NCBI GenBank assembly: GCA_016185275.1
Contig: JACPNX010000006.1
Coordinates: forward strand, 44,751 to 108,750
Origin: Actinomycetota bacterium
GTDB lineage: Bacteria; Actinomycetota; Acidimicrobiia; Acidimicrobiales; Iamiaceae
Length of the DNA: 64,000 bases
Reading direction: 5' to 3'
The notes under the pieces are model-generated. The model was given only the letters and a program-made list of their open reading frames with translations. It was not told where the DNA came from and searched no databases. This document shows positions 9,620-19,100 of this stretch, one piece after another; position 1 is the stretch's first letter, and each line of letters opens with the position of its first letter. A program made the position numbers and the translations under genes.

Positions 9620-10033
9620 ATGGAAGATGTGGACCAGAAGGCGAAGGCCGCCCGCATGCGTGCGGGCCGGGCTCGCATCGGCGAGCGCCGCCCGCTGACC
9701 GGCGTCACCGCGACGCTGCGCACCACGCGTCCGGCACGGTTCGGCCGCCAGAAGGTCAACGACCGCCTGGTCACCGTCGAGAACCTGTCGGTCACCGGCG
9801 CCGGCCTGGTGGTGCCCGCGGACAAGGACGACCGTCCGAGTGAGTCGGTTGAGCTGTGCCTGGCCGGCGCGTGGGGTCAGGGCCACACCGTCCGGGGGCT
9901 GCCCACGCCCACCCCGGGGCTGGTCTACTGGGGCATCGAGTTCCACAAGGTCCAGGGCGACTTCCTGGCCGCCATCAACATGCTGCTGGAGGCCGAGGAC
10001 TTCGTGGCCCAGGGCATCGCGATGCGGGACTGA
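9620..10033 (+). CDS. PilZ-domain protein
   Basis: Small (137 aa) cytoplasmic protein with a PilZ-like fold, the receptor type for cyclic di-GMP. Seen: an Arg-rich N-terminal stretch with RIGERR (RxxxR-like) and ENLSVTGAGLVV, which fits the (D/N)xSxxG element. Both are needed for c-di-GMP contacts in canonical PilZ domains, so binding is plausible. The distance between the two motifs is about 44 residues, and the strands TVRGL and YWGIEF fit the barrel. I chose the ATG at 9620 because GGAGGT lies just upstream; a longer start at 9545 adds 25 unlike residues and would swallow the promoter. The next gene is convergent, so no operon partner hints at the output. Confidence 0.78.
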   Translation: MEDVDQKAKAARMRAGRARIGERRPLTGVTATLRTTRPARFGRQKVNDRLVTVENLSVTGAGLVVPADKDDRPSESVELCLAGAWGQGHTVRGLPTPTPGLVYWGIEFHKVQGDFLAAINMLLEAEDFVAQGIAMRD

Positions 10034-10046
10034 TCGAGCGCCGCCG

Positions 10047-10087
10047 CACCGCACCGTGCAACACCGCACCGCGCAACACCGCACCGG
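10047..10087. repeat. Short tandem repeat between PilZ and CHAT genes
   Basis: Two abutting 15-bp copies of GCAACACCGCACCGC (10058-10072 and 10073-10087, the second differing at its last base) follow a GCACC GCACC duplication. The block fills most of the 75-nt gap between two convergent genes. It is too short for a functional array and is probably slippage-derived. Confidence 0.6.
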
Positions 10088-10107
10088 CTCACCGCGCCGG
10101 CGCACCA

Positions 10108-12756
10108 CTAGCCGCCGCCGATGCACGTGAGGGCCATCGCCGCGGCAGCCGCGGGCCCGGTCGCCGTGGCCCTGACCTCGGCGAGCACGGTCGCCGGCCG
10201 GCGCCCCGCGGCGAGGCCCGTGTGCAGGCGGGCGGCGAGGTCCGGTAGCACCGCATCGGGCAGGGGAGCGGCAGCCGCCACGACGGCGCCCGCACCGAGC
10301 CGCAGCAGCGTCGTCGCCAGACCGAGCAGCGGGCCGCGGCCCCCGGCGTCGAGGCGCCCGACGTCGCATGCCGACAGGACCCACACGGGCGGCAGCGGGG
10401 CCAGCGGCTCCAGGTCGTAGGCGGTCAGCGGGCCGTCGGCGAGCAGCAGGCTCGACAGGAGCGGATTGTCCGGACGCAGCTCACCGTGCGCCGCGAAATT
10501 CACGACGCTCGCGCCGGCGATCGCCGCGTGCACCGCCGCCACGGTGGCGCGACGGCCCGTCAGCACCGCGCCGTGCGCATACCTGCGGCGCACCCGGCGG
10601 GCTTCGGTCGGCGCGCACTCGAGCCGCGGCCCGGCCACCGCGAGGACGGTGCGGGGACGTTGCTCCGCCCAGCGGGCGACGCGGTCGTCGGCGCGTGCCC
10701 ACACCGTCGCGCTGGGGGCCACGGAGACGCTGCGGCCGGTGAGGCCGGGCAGCGCGGACCACGGCACGTCGACCAGCCGCCGGCTCGGCACGACGACCAG
10801 TGGGGTCGCCTCGTCGCCCAGGTCGGCGAGGACCGGCTCGATCACGAGCGGCGCGACCCGCGCGGCTGCGTCGTGCAGAGCGCCGAGGGCCCGGGCCGCG
10901 CCGCGGGGGTCGGCGCTGCGACGCAAGCCGCGCTGAGCCACCAGGGCGGCGCTCATCGCGCCGGCCAGCGCGTCGACCGGTCCGAGCCGGTGCTTGCGGA
11001 ACCGGCCCCGGCTCACCGTCACCGCGTGAAGGTCGCCGTCGACCTCTGCGTACGAGACGAGCGCGCGCTCTGCCAGCCGGCCGGCCAGCGCGGCGGCCGC
11101 GACCGGGCGCTGTGGTTCGAACCGCGCGCCCGACGCGCCCCGGGCCCGCTGGCGGATCGTGCGTTCCAGCCGGCCTCGTCGGCGCACGGCGTCGGTCCCG
11201 GCCTCACCGCGACCGGCCGCACGGTTCAGGGCGCGCAGCGCTCCGAGCGCACTCCGCATCTCGGGGTCGTCCGGGGGGCGGACGGGGAGCATGCGGAGGT
11301 GGCCGGCCGCGGCCCACTCCGACCACGTGAAGAGCGTCCGGGGCCCGGCCTCCACCGCCAGGCGCAGGCCTGCGGTCACAGCGCCGGCGCCGCCGTCGAG
11401 GACGCCGAGCTGGACCTCGGCGCCTCCTGCCGCGGCGACGTGCCCGTCGAGATCGACGAGAGCGGTCGCCAGCTGGCGCCGAGCGGCACCCGGGCGGCCG
11501 GCCGCGGCCTCCAGCTCGGCCGCCGCGAGCCGCGCCAGGACGCGGCGGCGCACGATCGCGGATCGGGCCTCCCGGGTCGCGTCGGCGAGCAGCTCGACGC
11601 CTTCCTCCCGCCGCCCGGCCGCGAGCAGACACTCGCCGGCCAGGACCCGGGCGTCCAGCGCGGCGGTGGTCAGCCCTGCGCCGCCCACGCGATCGACGAG
11701 CGCGCTCGCCTCCTGGGCGAGGTCGCCCGGCGGCTCACCCGCGGCCCGCCGGGCCTCGACGGCCACGAGGGCGGCGAGAGCGGCACTGCCGTCGCGCCCG
11801 CCGGCCGCGAAGGCGGCACTGGCCTGCGCGGCCAGGTGGACGGCTTCGGCGAACGCGCCCGCGGCACGAGCCGCCCTGGCGCCCCACGCCAGCGCCTCGG
11901 CGAGATGGGGGCTGCCGGCCCGCCGGCAGCGTTCGACGGCGAGGCGCGCGGCGGCACCGGCGTCGTCGACGAGTCCGGCGTTGACGAAGCAGGCGGCCAT
12001 GTCGAGCAGGTCGAGCGGCCCCGCCTCCTCCGACACGCCGAGCTCGTCGAAGATGCGGAGCGCGGAGGCGACGTCGCCTTCGAGCGCGGCCAGCGACGCG
12101 AGGTTGGCCAGCGCGCTCCGCCGGTGCGCCTCGTGGCCCAGGACGGCGTGGAGCCGCACCGCCTCCTCCAGGTCGCGCCTCGCGTCGCCCACCGCACCGA
12201 GCTCGGCCAGGACCGTGCCGCGGTTGTGGCGCAGCACCGCCTCTGCGGCGGCGTCGCCGAGGCCGGCCAGCGACGCCAGAGCACGGTCGTAGCAGCGCAC
12301 GGCCTCGCGGAAGCGGTCGGCATGGCGGTGCACGAAGCCGCGCTGGGACTCGATCCGCGCCTGCCAGGCCGGGCTGGCGTCGAGCGCGGCGGCGCGGTCC
12401 GCAGCGTCGAGCGCCTCGCTCGGACGGCCCGCCGACGCCAGCACCGCCACCGCGGTCAGCAGCGCGGCCGCCTCCCGCTCCCGGTCGCCGCCGGCCCTGG
12501 CCGCGTCGATGGCGGCGCTGATGTGCCCTGCGGCCTCCTCGGAGCGGCCGGCGCCGAAGGCGGCGACGGCGAGGACCCTGCGGGCCACCGCGATCGCCGG
12601 CAGCGATGGCGCGCTGTCGAGCACCGCGGCGGCGTGCCGGGCCGCGGCGGTGGGGTCGACGGCGAGGGAGGCGGCCGCGTCCTCGGCGGCGGCAAGCGGG
12701 TCTGGCGCGCCGACGGTCCCGCGGCGGTGGCTGTCGATGTCGGCCTCCCCGGACAT
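10108..12756 (-). CDS. TPR-CHAT protein, predicted caspase-like cysteine protease
   Basis: An 882-aa cytoplasmic protein made of Ala-rich TPR-like helical repeats (roughly residues 30-480) followed by a CHAT domain (Caspase HetF Associated with TPRs). The CHAT catalytic pair is intact: His near residue 757 in NFAAHGEL and Cys near residue 797 in LSACDVG. Known CHAT proteins are proteases switched on by partner complexes; the best-known TPR-CHAT, of type III-E CRISPR, cleaves a partner that restrains an ECF sigma factor. The neighbours here are a divergent subtilase and, beyond it, an ECF sigma factor. I chose the ATG at 12756; an upstream in-frame start at 12801 would collide with the divergent start at 12800. 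No CRISPR genes are present. Confidence 0.88.
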   Translation of the reverse strand: MSGEADIDSHRRGTVGAPDPLAAAEDAAASLAVDPTAAARHAAAVLDSAPSLPAIAVARRVLAVAAFGAGRSEEAAGHISAAIDAARAGGDREREAAALLTAVAVLASAGRPSEALDAADRAAALDASPAWQARIESQRGFVHRHADRFREAVRCYDRALASLAGLGDAAAEAVLRHNRGTVLAELGAVGDARRDLEEAVRLHAVLGHEAHRRSALANLASLAALEGDVASALRIFDELGVSEEAGPLDLLDMAACFVNAGLVDDAGAAARLAVERCRRAGSPHLAEALAWGARAARAAGAFAEAVHLAAQASAAFAAGGRDGSAALAALVAVEARRAAGEPPGDLAQEASALVDRVGGAGLTTAALDARVLAGECLLAAGRREEGVELLADATREARSAIVRRRVLARLAAAELEAAAGRPGAARRQLATALVDLDGHVAAAGGAEVQLGVLDGGAGAVTAGLRLAVEAGPRTLFTWSEWAAAGHLRMLPVRPPDDPEMRSALGALRALNRAAGRGEAGTDAVRRRGRLERTIRQRARGASGARFEPQRPVAAAALAGRLAERALVSYAEVDGDLHAVTVSRGRFRKHRLGPVDALAGAMSAALVAQRGLRRSADPRGAARALGALHDAAARVAPLVIEPVLADLGDEATPLVVVPSRRLVDVPWSALPGLTGRSVSVAPSATVWARADDRVARWAEQRPRTVLAVAGPRLECAPTEARRVRRRYAHGAVLTGRRATVAAVHAAIAGASVVNFAAHGELRPDNPLLSSLLLADGPLTAYDLEPLAPLPPVWVLSACDVGRLDAGGRGPLLGLATTLLRLGAGAVVAAAAPLPDAVLPDLAARLHTGLAAGRRPATVLAEVRATATGPAAAAAMALTCIGGG

Positions 12757-12799
12757 GCTCGGGCGCCTATCATCCCGCGGCCGAGCGTGGGAGGGAACC

Positions 12800-14023
12800 A
12801 TGGGGCCAGGCGGAGACGGTCAAGACGTTGGCGGCGACGCTCAGGACGCCGAGGACGCCCGAGGAGAGGACCGGGCGACGCCGGACGAGCGGTTCGCGGC
12901 GCTGGCGGCCGACCGCCTGCGGGCGCTCGCGGAGGTGGCCGTCCTGGCCCGCCGTTGCGCCTGCCCGGGTGCCGCGGGCTGGTTCGCGTACCGCCGCGAT
13001 TCGCTGGTGGCCGACGAGCGGGGAGTGAAGGCCGTCAGCGCGCTCGTGGGGGGCGTCGAGGTCGAGCGGTCGGAGCGGCTGCCGGGGATGGTGCGGGCGC
13101 GTCTCGCCGAGGGCGGGCCCGACCCGCTGGTCCTCAGCGCGCTGGTGGCGCAGAGCGATCCTGGGGCGCTCGTCGCACCGGACCACCTGCTCGTGCCGCT
13201 GTACCACATGCTCACGTTCCCGTACTCGCTGCCCACCCCGGTCGGTGCGCTCGGGGAGATCGCGGTGACGAAGACCGCGGGGGGACCGTCGGTCGGCGTG
13301 CTCGACACCGGCTGCATCGTCCGGCACCCGTGGTGGCAGGGCCAGGTCGACGCCGCCGACGAGGCCCCCCCGAGCGGTGCCGCTGACATCGCCTCCGGTC
13401 ACGGGACGTTCATCACCGGCGTGGTTCGCCAGGTTGCGCCAGGGGTGCGCGTGGTGGCTCGGCGGGCCAGCGCGGAGCTCTTCGCGAGCGAGTGGGATGC
13501 CGCCGCCGCGCTGCTCGAGCTGGGCGCCGACGAGCGCGTCGGTGTCCTGAACGTCTCGCTCGGGACCTACGTCGCCGACGGCTCCTCGGCCCTGGCCCTG
13601 CGAGCCGCCGTCGAGGAGCTGCGCCGCCAGCGGGGCGACAGCCTCGTCATCGTGGCCGCCGCCGGCAACCAGGCGACCGACGCTCCCGTCTACCCGGCGT
13701 GCCTGCCGGGCGTCGTCGCCGTGGGCGCCGTCGTGCGGGGCCGCCGGGGCACGGTGCGGGCGCCGTACTCGAACCACGGGCCGTGGGTCGACGCCTGTGC
13801 GGCAGGTTCGTGGGACAGCGCGTACTTCGACGGGCCGATCGCGCCGCTCGGCGCGACCTTCAACGGCTACGCGCACTGGGTCGGCACCTCGTTCGCCGCG
13901 CCGGTCGTGGCCGCCCGCATCGCCGGGGAGGCCGCCGCCGGATCGCTCAGCGCCCGCCAGGCGGCCGGGGCGGTCCTGGGCGCAGGCGCCGCGGTCCCGG
14001 GGGTGGGCCGCTACGTGGCTTGA
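12800..14023 (+). CDS. Cytoplasmic subtilisin-like serine protease (S8 family)
   Basis: A 407-aa subtilase with a complete catalytic triad: Asp169 (VGVLDTGC), His201 (SGHGTFITG) and Ser364 (GTSFAAPVVA), plus the oxyanion Asn in AAAGNQ. The N-terminal 120 residues are acidic, then Ala/Leu-rich and helical. There is no signal peptide and no membrane segment, so it should act inside the cell, unlike most subtilases. The start has a clear GGAGGGA site. It is divergent from the TPR-CHAT gene across a 43-nt gap, implying shared control, and convergent with the partner protein and sigma factor genes. My reading is that it belongs to the CHAT/sigma module; the substrate is unknown. Confidence 0.9.
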   Translation: MGPGGDGQDVGGDAQDAEDARGEDRATPDERFAALAADRLRALAEVAVLARRCACPGAAGWFAYRRDSLVADERGVKAVSALVGGVEVERSERLPGMVRARLAEGGPDPLVLSALVAQSDPGALVAPDHLLVPLYHMLTFPYSLPTPVGALGEIAVTKTAGGPSVGVLDTGCIVRHPWWQGQVDAADEAPPSGAADIASGHGTFITGVVRQVAPGVRVVARRASAELFASEWDAAAALLELGADERVGVLNVSLGTYVADGSSALALRAAVEELRRQRGDSLVIVAAAGNQATDAPVYPACLPGVVAVGAVVRGRRGTVRAPYSNHGPWVDACAAGSWDSAYFDGPIAPLGATFNGYAHWVGTSFAAPVVAARIAGEAAAGSLSARQAAGAVLGAGAAVPGVGRYVA

Positions 14024-14082
14024 GCGATCCCCGAGCGTGGGTCCGGGGCCGCCGCGTCACTCAACTCATCGGGACGGGTGGA

Positions 14083-14556
14083 TCACCAGATCAACCAGCT
14101 CGACGGCAGCCGCCGGCCTTCGCCGGTGACGACCACGATCCGGCCGAGGCCGCTCGGGACCCCGGTGAGCAGGAAGTGGCCGAGGCGGTCCACGCTCGCC
14201 GTGATCGTCGTGTCGACGCGCTCGAAGCTCACTTCGGCCGCGTCCGGAGGCTCGAGCTGACCATCGAGGGCGAGACCGGCGCCCCGGTCGTGGACGAACA
14301 CCTCGACGGTGCGCGACGCGGACCGGAAGACGACATCGCGGGTGCCGGTCGAGCGCATCCCGGCCATCGTCTCCTCGGCGTCGAGCAGCTCGAGCAGCTC
14401 GCCGTCGAGGGCCGCCAGCTCCGGTGCGCGCTTGGCCGCTTCCAGCACCCACGGGGGAACGGGGTCGGCTTCGTCCAGCGCGGCGCGCAGGGCAGCCAGG
14501 AGCTCCTCGTCGCCGGGCCGCCCGCTCGTGCCGTCCCGCTGGGACAGGTCGTTCAT
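14083..14556 (-). CDS. Small partner protein of the CHAT/subtilase/sigma cassette, helical head and beta tail
   Basis: A 157-aa protein of unknown function. Residues about 15-70 form helices (EELLAALRAAL..ADPVPPWVLEAAK..) with a DPVPP motif; residues about 75-157 look like a beta-sandwich ending GHFLLTGVPSGLGRIVVV, a pattern like carboxypeptidase-regulatory or transthyretin-like folds. A strong GAGGAGGT site fixes the start. It lies 40 nt downstream of the ECF sigma gene, the usual place for a sigma regulator, yet it has no zinc-binding HxxxCxxC anti-sigma motif and no membrane helix. I remember similar proteins beside sigma, CHAT and S8 genes in other actinobacteria, but could not check this here. 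It may be a soluble anti-sigma factor or a protease target. Confidence 0.72.
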   Translation of the reverse strand: MNDLSQRDGTSGRPGDEELLAALRAALDEADPVPPWVLEAAKRAPELAALDGELLELLDAEETMAGMRSTGTRDVVFRSASRTVEVFVHDRGAGLALDGQLEPPDAAEVSFERVDTTITASVDRLGHFLLTGVPSGLGRIVVVTGEGRRLPSSWLIW

Positions 14557-14596
14557 GGCGCCGACCTCCTCGTGCCTCTCGTGCCTCTCGTGGCGT

Positions 14597-15292
14597 TCAT
14601 GGCTCGACCCTGGCGCGCCGTACCGCGGGGTGGGCGCGCAGCTTGTCGATGCACCGTTGGCGAGTGGGGCCGACGCTGCCCCGCTTCATCGACAGGGCCT
14701 CGGCGATGTCGTCGTAGGACAGCGGTGGATCGACGCCGAGCAGCCGCAGCAGGTCACGGCACGGGGCTCCCAGCGAGGCCCATGCCTCCAGGACCGCGCG
14801 TCGACGTTCGTCGGCGACCAGGCCGGCTTCGGGCCCGTCGCTCGCCGCCGAGGCCGCGCTCTCGGCGAGGTCGTCGACGATCGTCACGTCCCGCCGCCGG
14901 GCCGCGCGTTCCATGAGCGCCCAGCACTCCCGCCGGGTGGTCGTGGCCAGCCAGCCCCCGACGTGCGACGCCTGGCGGATGGATCCCTGGCGTTCGTACA
15001 GCCGCAGGAAGACGAGCTGGAACACGTCGTCCGCGTCGGCGGGAGAGAGCCGGTGCGCGCGGATGACCGACCACACGACGCCGCGGTAGAGGTCGACGAG
15101 GGCGGCGAAGGCTGCGCGGTCGCCCGCAACGCTCGCGGACAGAAGTGCGGCCGCGTCGACGGCCTGCTCGTCCCCGGCCACGGTCCGCACAGTAGTGGCG
15201 CAGTCGTTCGGTCCCTGGATGGGCGGCCCCACCGTGGCGGGCCGCATCCGGACGGCGCCGCCCGGCCCGTCACTTCGTCGCGCGGCGAGCAC
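14597..15292 (-). CDS. ECF-type RNA polymerase sigma factor
   Basis: Group IV sigma factor with region 2 (AFAALVDLYRGVVWSV..DADDVFQLVFLRLYE, then GGWLATTTRREC) and region 4 (LSYDDIAEALSMKRGSVGPTRQRCIDKL, a helix-turn-helix for the -35 element). The linker holds an Asp/Ala-rich stretch. Start choice is uncertain. The GTG at 15292 has a good AGGGGGTGA site and overlaps the preceding gene by 23 nt, suggesting coupling; an ATG at 15247 and a GTG at 15190 have poorer sites. The gene after it encodes the small partner protein. The CHAT protease and subtilase next door make proteolytic release of this sigma factor a reasonable hypothesis. Confidence 0.9.
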   Translation of the reverse strand: MLAARRSDGPGGAVRMRPATVGPPIQGPNDCATTVRTVAGDEQAVDAAALLSASVAGDRAAFAALVDLYRGVVWSVIRAHRLSPADADDVFQLVFLRLYERQGSIRQASHVGGWLATTTRRECWALMERAARRRDVTIVDDLAESAASAASDGPEAGLVADERRRAVLEAWASLGAPCRDLLRLLGVDPPLSYDDIAEALSMKRGSVGPTRQRCIDKLRAHPAVRRARVEP

Positions 15293-15977
15293 GGGTCACC
15301 CCCTGCCACCGATCCTTCGGCCGTTCGATGTCGAACCGTTCCGAGCTTGCCGCACCACCGGCTCTCCTGCTCGGCGGCGCCTCGACGGCATGGCTGGCGG
15401 CCACCAGGTCGGCGAGCCACCGGCCCGCCCGTGGTCCAGCCCCGTGCGGTGCGGCTCCGTGCGGTGCGATCGCACGGGCCAGGACCAGGCGCAGGTCGTC
15501 CGCCCGGTCGCGGCTCCAGCGGCGGGCCAGATCCTCCAGCGGCGCCTCGTGAAGCGATCCGAGGTGGAGCCGTGGCGCGATCTGCACGCTGAACGGTGCC
15601 ACGGTGCCGTCGGCGGCGACGTCGAGCACCGGGACCACCTCGGCGAACCGGGCGCCCACTGCGCCCGGAATCGGATGCACCCGGGTCATCGGATCCCAGG
15701 CGTGCTCCACCGCCGCCCCGGGCGGTGCGCCACCCACCACCAGCACGGCGAGGTTCTCGGCGCGGGCCCGCCGCCTCGCCCGTTCCACGTCGGTCCGCTC
15801 GGCCAGGCTCACCCCGGCGATGACGGCCCGCTGGTACCCGAGGCGGGCGGCACCGGCCAGGGCCGACTCGGCCACGATGAGGGGGAGCGAGCGGTGCGGG
15901 TGCGGGCCGTTGCGCCGGCATCGACCACAGGCGAGCTCGCACCCGCTGGCCAGCGAGACGAGGACGAGAGGGTTCAT
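15270..15977 (-). CDS. Miniature radical-SAM-like protein
   Basis: A 235-aa protein whose N-terminus carries CELACGRC, the CxxxCxxC spacing that binds the 4Fe-4S cluster of radical SAM enzymes. After it comes a single Rossmann-like beta-alpha unit (AVIAGVSL..ARRRARAENLAVLVVGG), where normal enzymes have a GGEP motif and a full partial barrel, and then AADGTVAPF..LHLGSLHEAPLEDLA, which resembles the C-terminal twitch/SPASM segment but lacks its cysteines. An APHGA direct repeat lies near residue 180. Most of the barrel and the SAM-binding GGE motif are missing, so catalysis is doubtful; a scaffold or sensor role is possible. The ATG at 15977 was preferred over a TTG at 15986. It overlaps the sigma gene by 23 nt. 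Confidence 0.62.
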   Translation of the reverse strand: MNPLVLVSLASGCELACGRCRRNGPHPHRSLPLIVAESALAGAARLGYQRAVIAGVSLAERTDVERARRRARAENLAVLVVGGAPPGAAVEHAWDPMTRVHPIPGAVGARFAEVVPVLDVAADGTVAPFSVQIAPRLHLGSLHEAPLEDLARRWSRDRADDLRLVLARAIAPHGAAPHGAGPRAGRWLADLVAASHAVEAPPSRRAGGAASSERFDIERPKDRWQGVTRARRATK

Positions 15978-16047
15978 GCCCCCCAAGAGGACAGCGCGAG
16001 CCGCGTGGATACGCGCCGCTGGAGGTGCGTGGCCGTGGGACGCGAGC

Positions 16048-16075
16048 GGGGCCCGGCGCCGTAGCGCCGGGCCCC
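16048..16075 (-). terminator. Strong hairpin terminator after the secreted metalloprotease gene
   Basis: Perfect 12-bp stem (GGGGCCCGGCGC / GCGCCGGGCCCC) closed by a CGTA tetraloop, about 50 nt beyond the metalloprotease stop. No U-tract follows, as is common in very GC-rich actinobacteria. It also insulates the radical-SAM/sigma transcription unit that starts just to the left. Confidence 0.75.
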
Positions 16076-16126
16076 GACCGGTGCACCGGGCGCGGGGAAC
16101 GCTCCGGGTGCGCGGTGTGCGGGTCG

Positions 16127-19100
16127 TCAGGTGACGGTGATGAACGCCCCCGACGCCCGGCAGTTGTTGGCTTCACCGCTCTCGCTGACCACGTTGGCGC
16201 TGTCCGCGCAGGACAGGAGCCGGTAGGTGCCGGCTGCCGTCCCGCTCGGGATGGTCACCGACACCGTGCCCGAGCTGATGATGCCCGGGTTCAGCGCGGG
16301 GACCGCCCGAGTACCGGTGAGGGTGATGTCACCGCTGCCGAGCGTCGTGTCGAGCGACAGGTAGTACGCCTGCGTGGATGCCCCCGCGGCGCCGGTCCCG
16401 TTGTTCTTCACCGAGTCGGTCACCGAGAACGAGCCGCCTCCCGTGCCCGATGAGGGCGGGTTGGTCAGCGCCGTGGTGGTGAGGTCGGGCACCTTGACGG
16501 TGGCCGTGGCCGACGAGGCCGTGCAGTTGTTGGTCTCGTCGAACTCGGTCACCAGGTTCGTGCGGTCGGAGCAGGCGATCAGGAAGTAGTTCCCGGGCGC
16601 CGTGCTGGTCGGCACGGACACGAACTTGTTGCCGGTGCTCGAGGTTCCCGCGGCCAGTCCGGGGACCGACCGGGTGTTGCCGACCAGCGCCTTGTCGGTG
16701 CTGTTGTAGACCGCGTCGGTCGACAGGAAGTACCGGGTCTTCGTGGCGACCGCGGCCGATCCGGCGAGGTTCGCCGTCGTGTCGGTCACCTTGAAGGTCT
16801 GGCCCCGGGTCAAGCTGGCCGGCGGGTTGGTCAGTGCGGTCACGGCCAGGTCGGGCCGCGTGTCGAGGGTGATCGAGTCGGTCACCGTCGTCACCATCCC
16901 GGCCTGGTTCCGGTACTGCACCGCCACCGTCTTGGCGCCGTCGCCCGACGGCAACGTGATGCTCTTCGTGGCCGAGTACGGCTCGAAGGCCTCGGTGTCG
17001 AGCACGCCGTCGGCGGCGACCCGCATGTCGAGGATGCCGGTCTGGGCATCAGCGGCACTCAGGTTCACCGTGGCGCTCGTGCTCCGAGCGGTGGCGGCGC
17101 CGCCCTCGATGGCGACCGTGCCCGTCGGTGCGGTGGTGTCACGGAAGATCGACACCGTGCCGGAACCCGACTTGTTGAGGATGACCAGCCCGTCCCACTG
17201 GCTGGCCGCATCGGTGTAGCTGAACGCCTCGGCGCCACCTGCACCGCCGCCGTCCGAACTGGCCACCGCCGAGGGTCGACCCTGGACGAAGGTCGTGGAG
17301 TCGGCGGAGTTGGACCGGTTCAACAGCAGGGCGACGTCCTGGCCGGCCGCCGGCACGACCCGGAAGTAGGTCTGCACCCCGGCTGACATCAGGCTGTCGT
17401 ACGGCTGGACGATGTCAATGGCCGCCATCGACACCGTGGTGCTCGAGTCCGCCAGCGTCTGCGTTCCCTGCTGCCACTCGACGTTGTAGGCGCCCGACCC
17501 GGCGAACCGGTAGACCCGCGGGTAGTAGTCGCCGAACGCTCGACGGTTGGTGTCGATGGCGACGTAGTCGATGGTGTTGCCACCGAACGTCGAGCTCGCC
17601 AGCGACGTGCCGAGCGCGCGGTCGTCGAAGACGTTCAGGTCGTAGTCGGCACCGCTCGGCGGCCGCACGGCCACGAACGACCAATAGCTCGTCGACGTGT
17701 TGAGGCCGTAGTTGTGCGGCGTCGGGTTCACGTCGAGCGACGGCCGGGCCAGCGTCACGTTGCTCGTGAGCGGGTCCCGGAAGTTCCCGTAGTTGATGGT
17801 GTTCTGGTACACGGACCCCTGGATGGGATCCGCGGTGCTCTGGCGGGTGGGCCGGTCGTTGAGCTGGAAGTCCGCGAACGTCGTGGAGTTCGTGTTCAAG
17901 AACACGTCCCACTGCGGGGCGTCACCTTCGCTCGACAGGTCCCACGGGGCGTCGTTGGCGGCGTCGGAGACGTCGATCATGGCCCCTGCCACGCGGCCCT
18001 CCACGGTGTCACCTTCGGCGTTGCCGTCGTTCCAGGTCGGCGCTTCCAGGTTGAGGAAGGCGCCGTTCGGCCACCGGAAGAACGGGTCGTTCAGCACCCG
18101 GGCCGGCACCCACTCGGCGAAGCCCTCGGTCCACCCGCAGCCGGTCGAGCTCGATCCGAAGATCGAGTGCGGGTTGCAGTTGGGCGCCGACGGATAGACG
18201 TCTTCGTAGACGTCGTCCATCGCCGCGTGCGCGCCCTCGTGGATCACGGTGGCGTCGGCGTCGGGATCGGCCGCCGCCAGGTGCACGGTGTTGTCACCGA
18301 GGTTGTAGTAGGTGCCGTCGGTCGAGGTCGACGTCCAGTTCACGACCATCTGGCGGCAGGAGGCGTCGTTGAGGTCGAAGCACTGGCCGCCTCCCGGCTT
18401 CCAGCTCCACAGCTTGTTGATGGCGTCGAAGGCCTGCATGCCGCGGTTGATGTCGTTGCCCGGGACGAGGCTGCCGAAGTTGGCGGTGCAGCCGTCGCAG
18501 ATGGCCTGCACGCCGGTGCTGTTCACGTAGTCGTTGTTGGCGGCGTCGGTGTCGCGCACCCGCCAGATGTTGTTGGCGGAGACGAACCGGACGTAGACCT
18601 CCTGGCCGCCACCCTCGTCGTCGGCGCCCTCGAAGCACACGTTGTAGTTGATGCCGGAGTCGAAGGGCCCGCCGTTGAAGGTGACGCCCGTGGCGAGCAG
18701 GTCGTCGGCCGAGAACGTGTCCTGGTCCCACACCTGCACCTGATAGTTGCGGGAACGCCGCAACGCCGCGGTGTTGTCGGTGAAGCTCCAGGTGCCCTGG
18801 GCGCAGGAGGTCGCCGAGCCAGCCTGGCTCGAGGACCGCTGCGTCGCCGGCTTGTTGGTGACCGCCACCTGGGGGCCGCGCGCCGACGGGGCACTGCTCG
18901 TGGCCGGCAGGGGCGCGGACTTCACGCCACCCTGGGCCGGTGCGGCCGCGGACAGGCGCGAAGCTTGGCCGGGCGCACCGACGGTCAGGAAGATCGTGTC
19001 GTCACCGGCGTCGGTGCCACCGGGGACGTCGACGAGCGCCCGAGCGCGGATCTGGTAGGTGCCGGGCTTGTCGGCCCGCACCGTGGACGTCCAGGCTCGC

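Noticed and set aside
12756..12801. Longer start of the TPR-CHAT gene at 12801
   Set aside because: It would overlap the divergent subtilase start and ribosome site, and the 15 added residues show no structure.
10486..13386. A 966-codon plus-strand frame opposite the TPR-CHAT gene
   Set aside because: Arg/Gly-rich antisense translation with no domain; the CHAT reading on the other strand has TPR and catalytic motifs.
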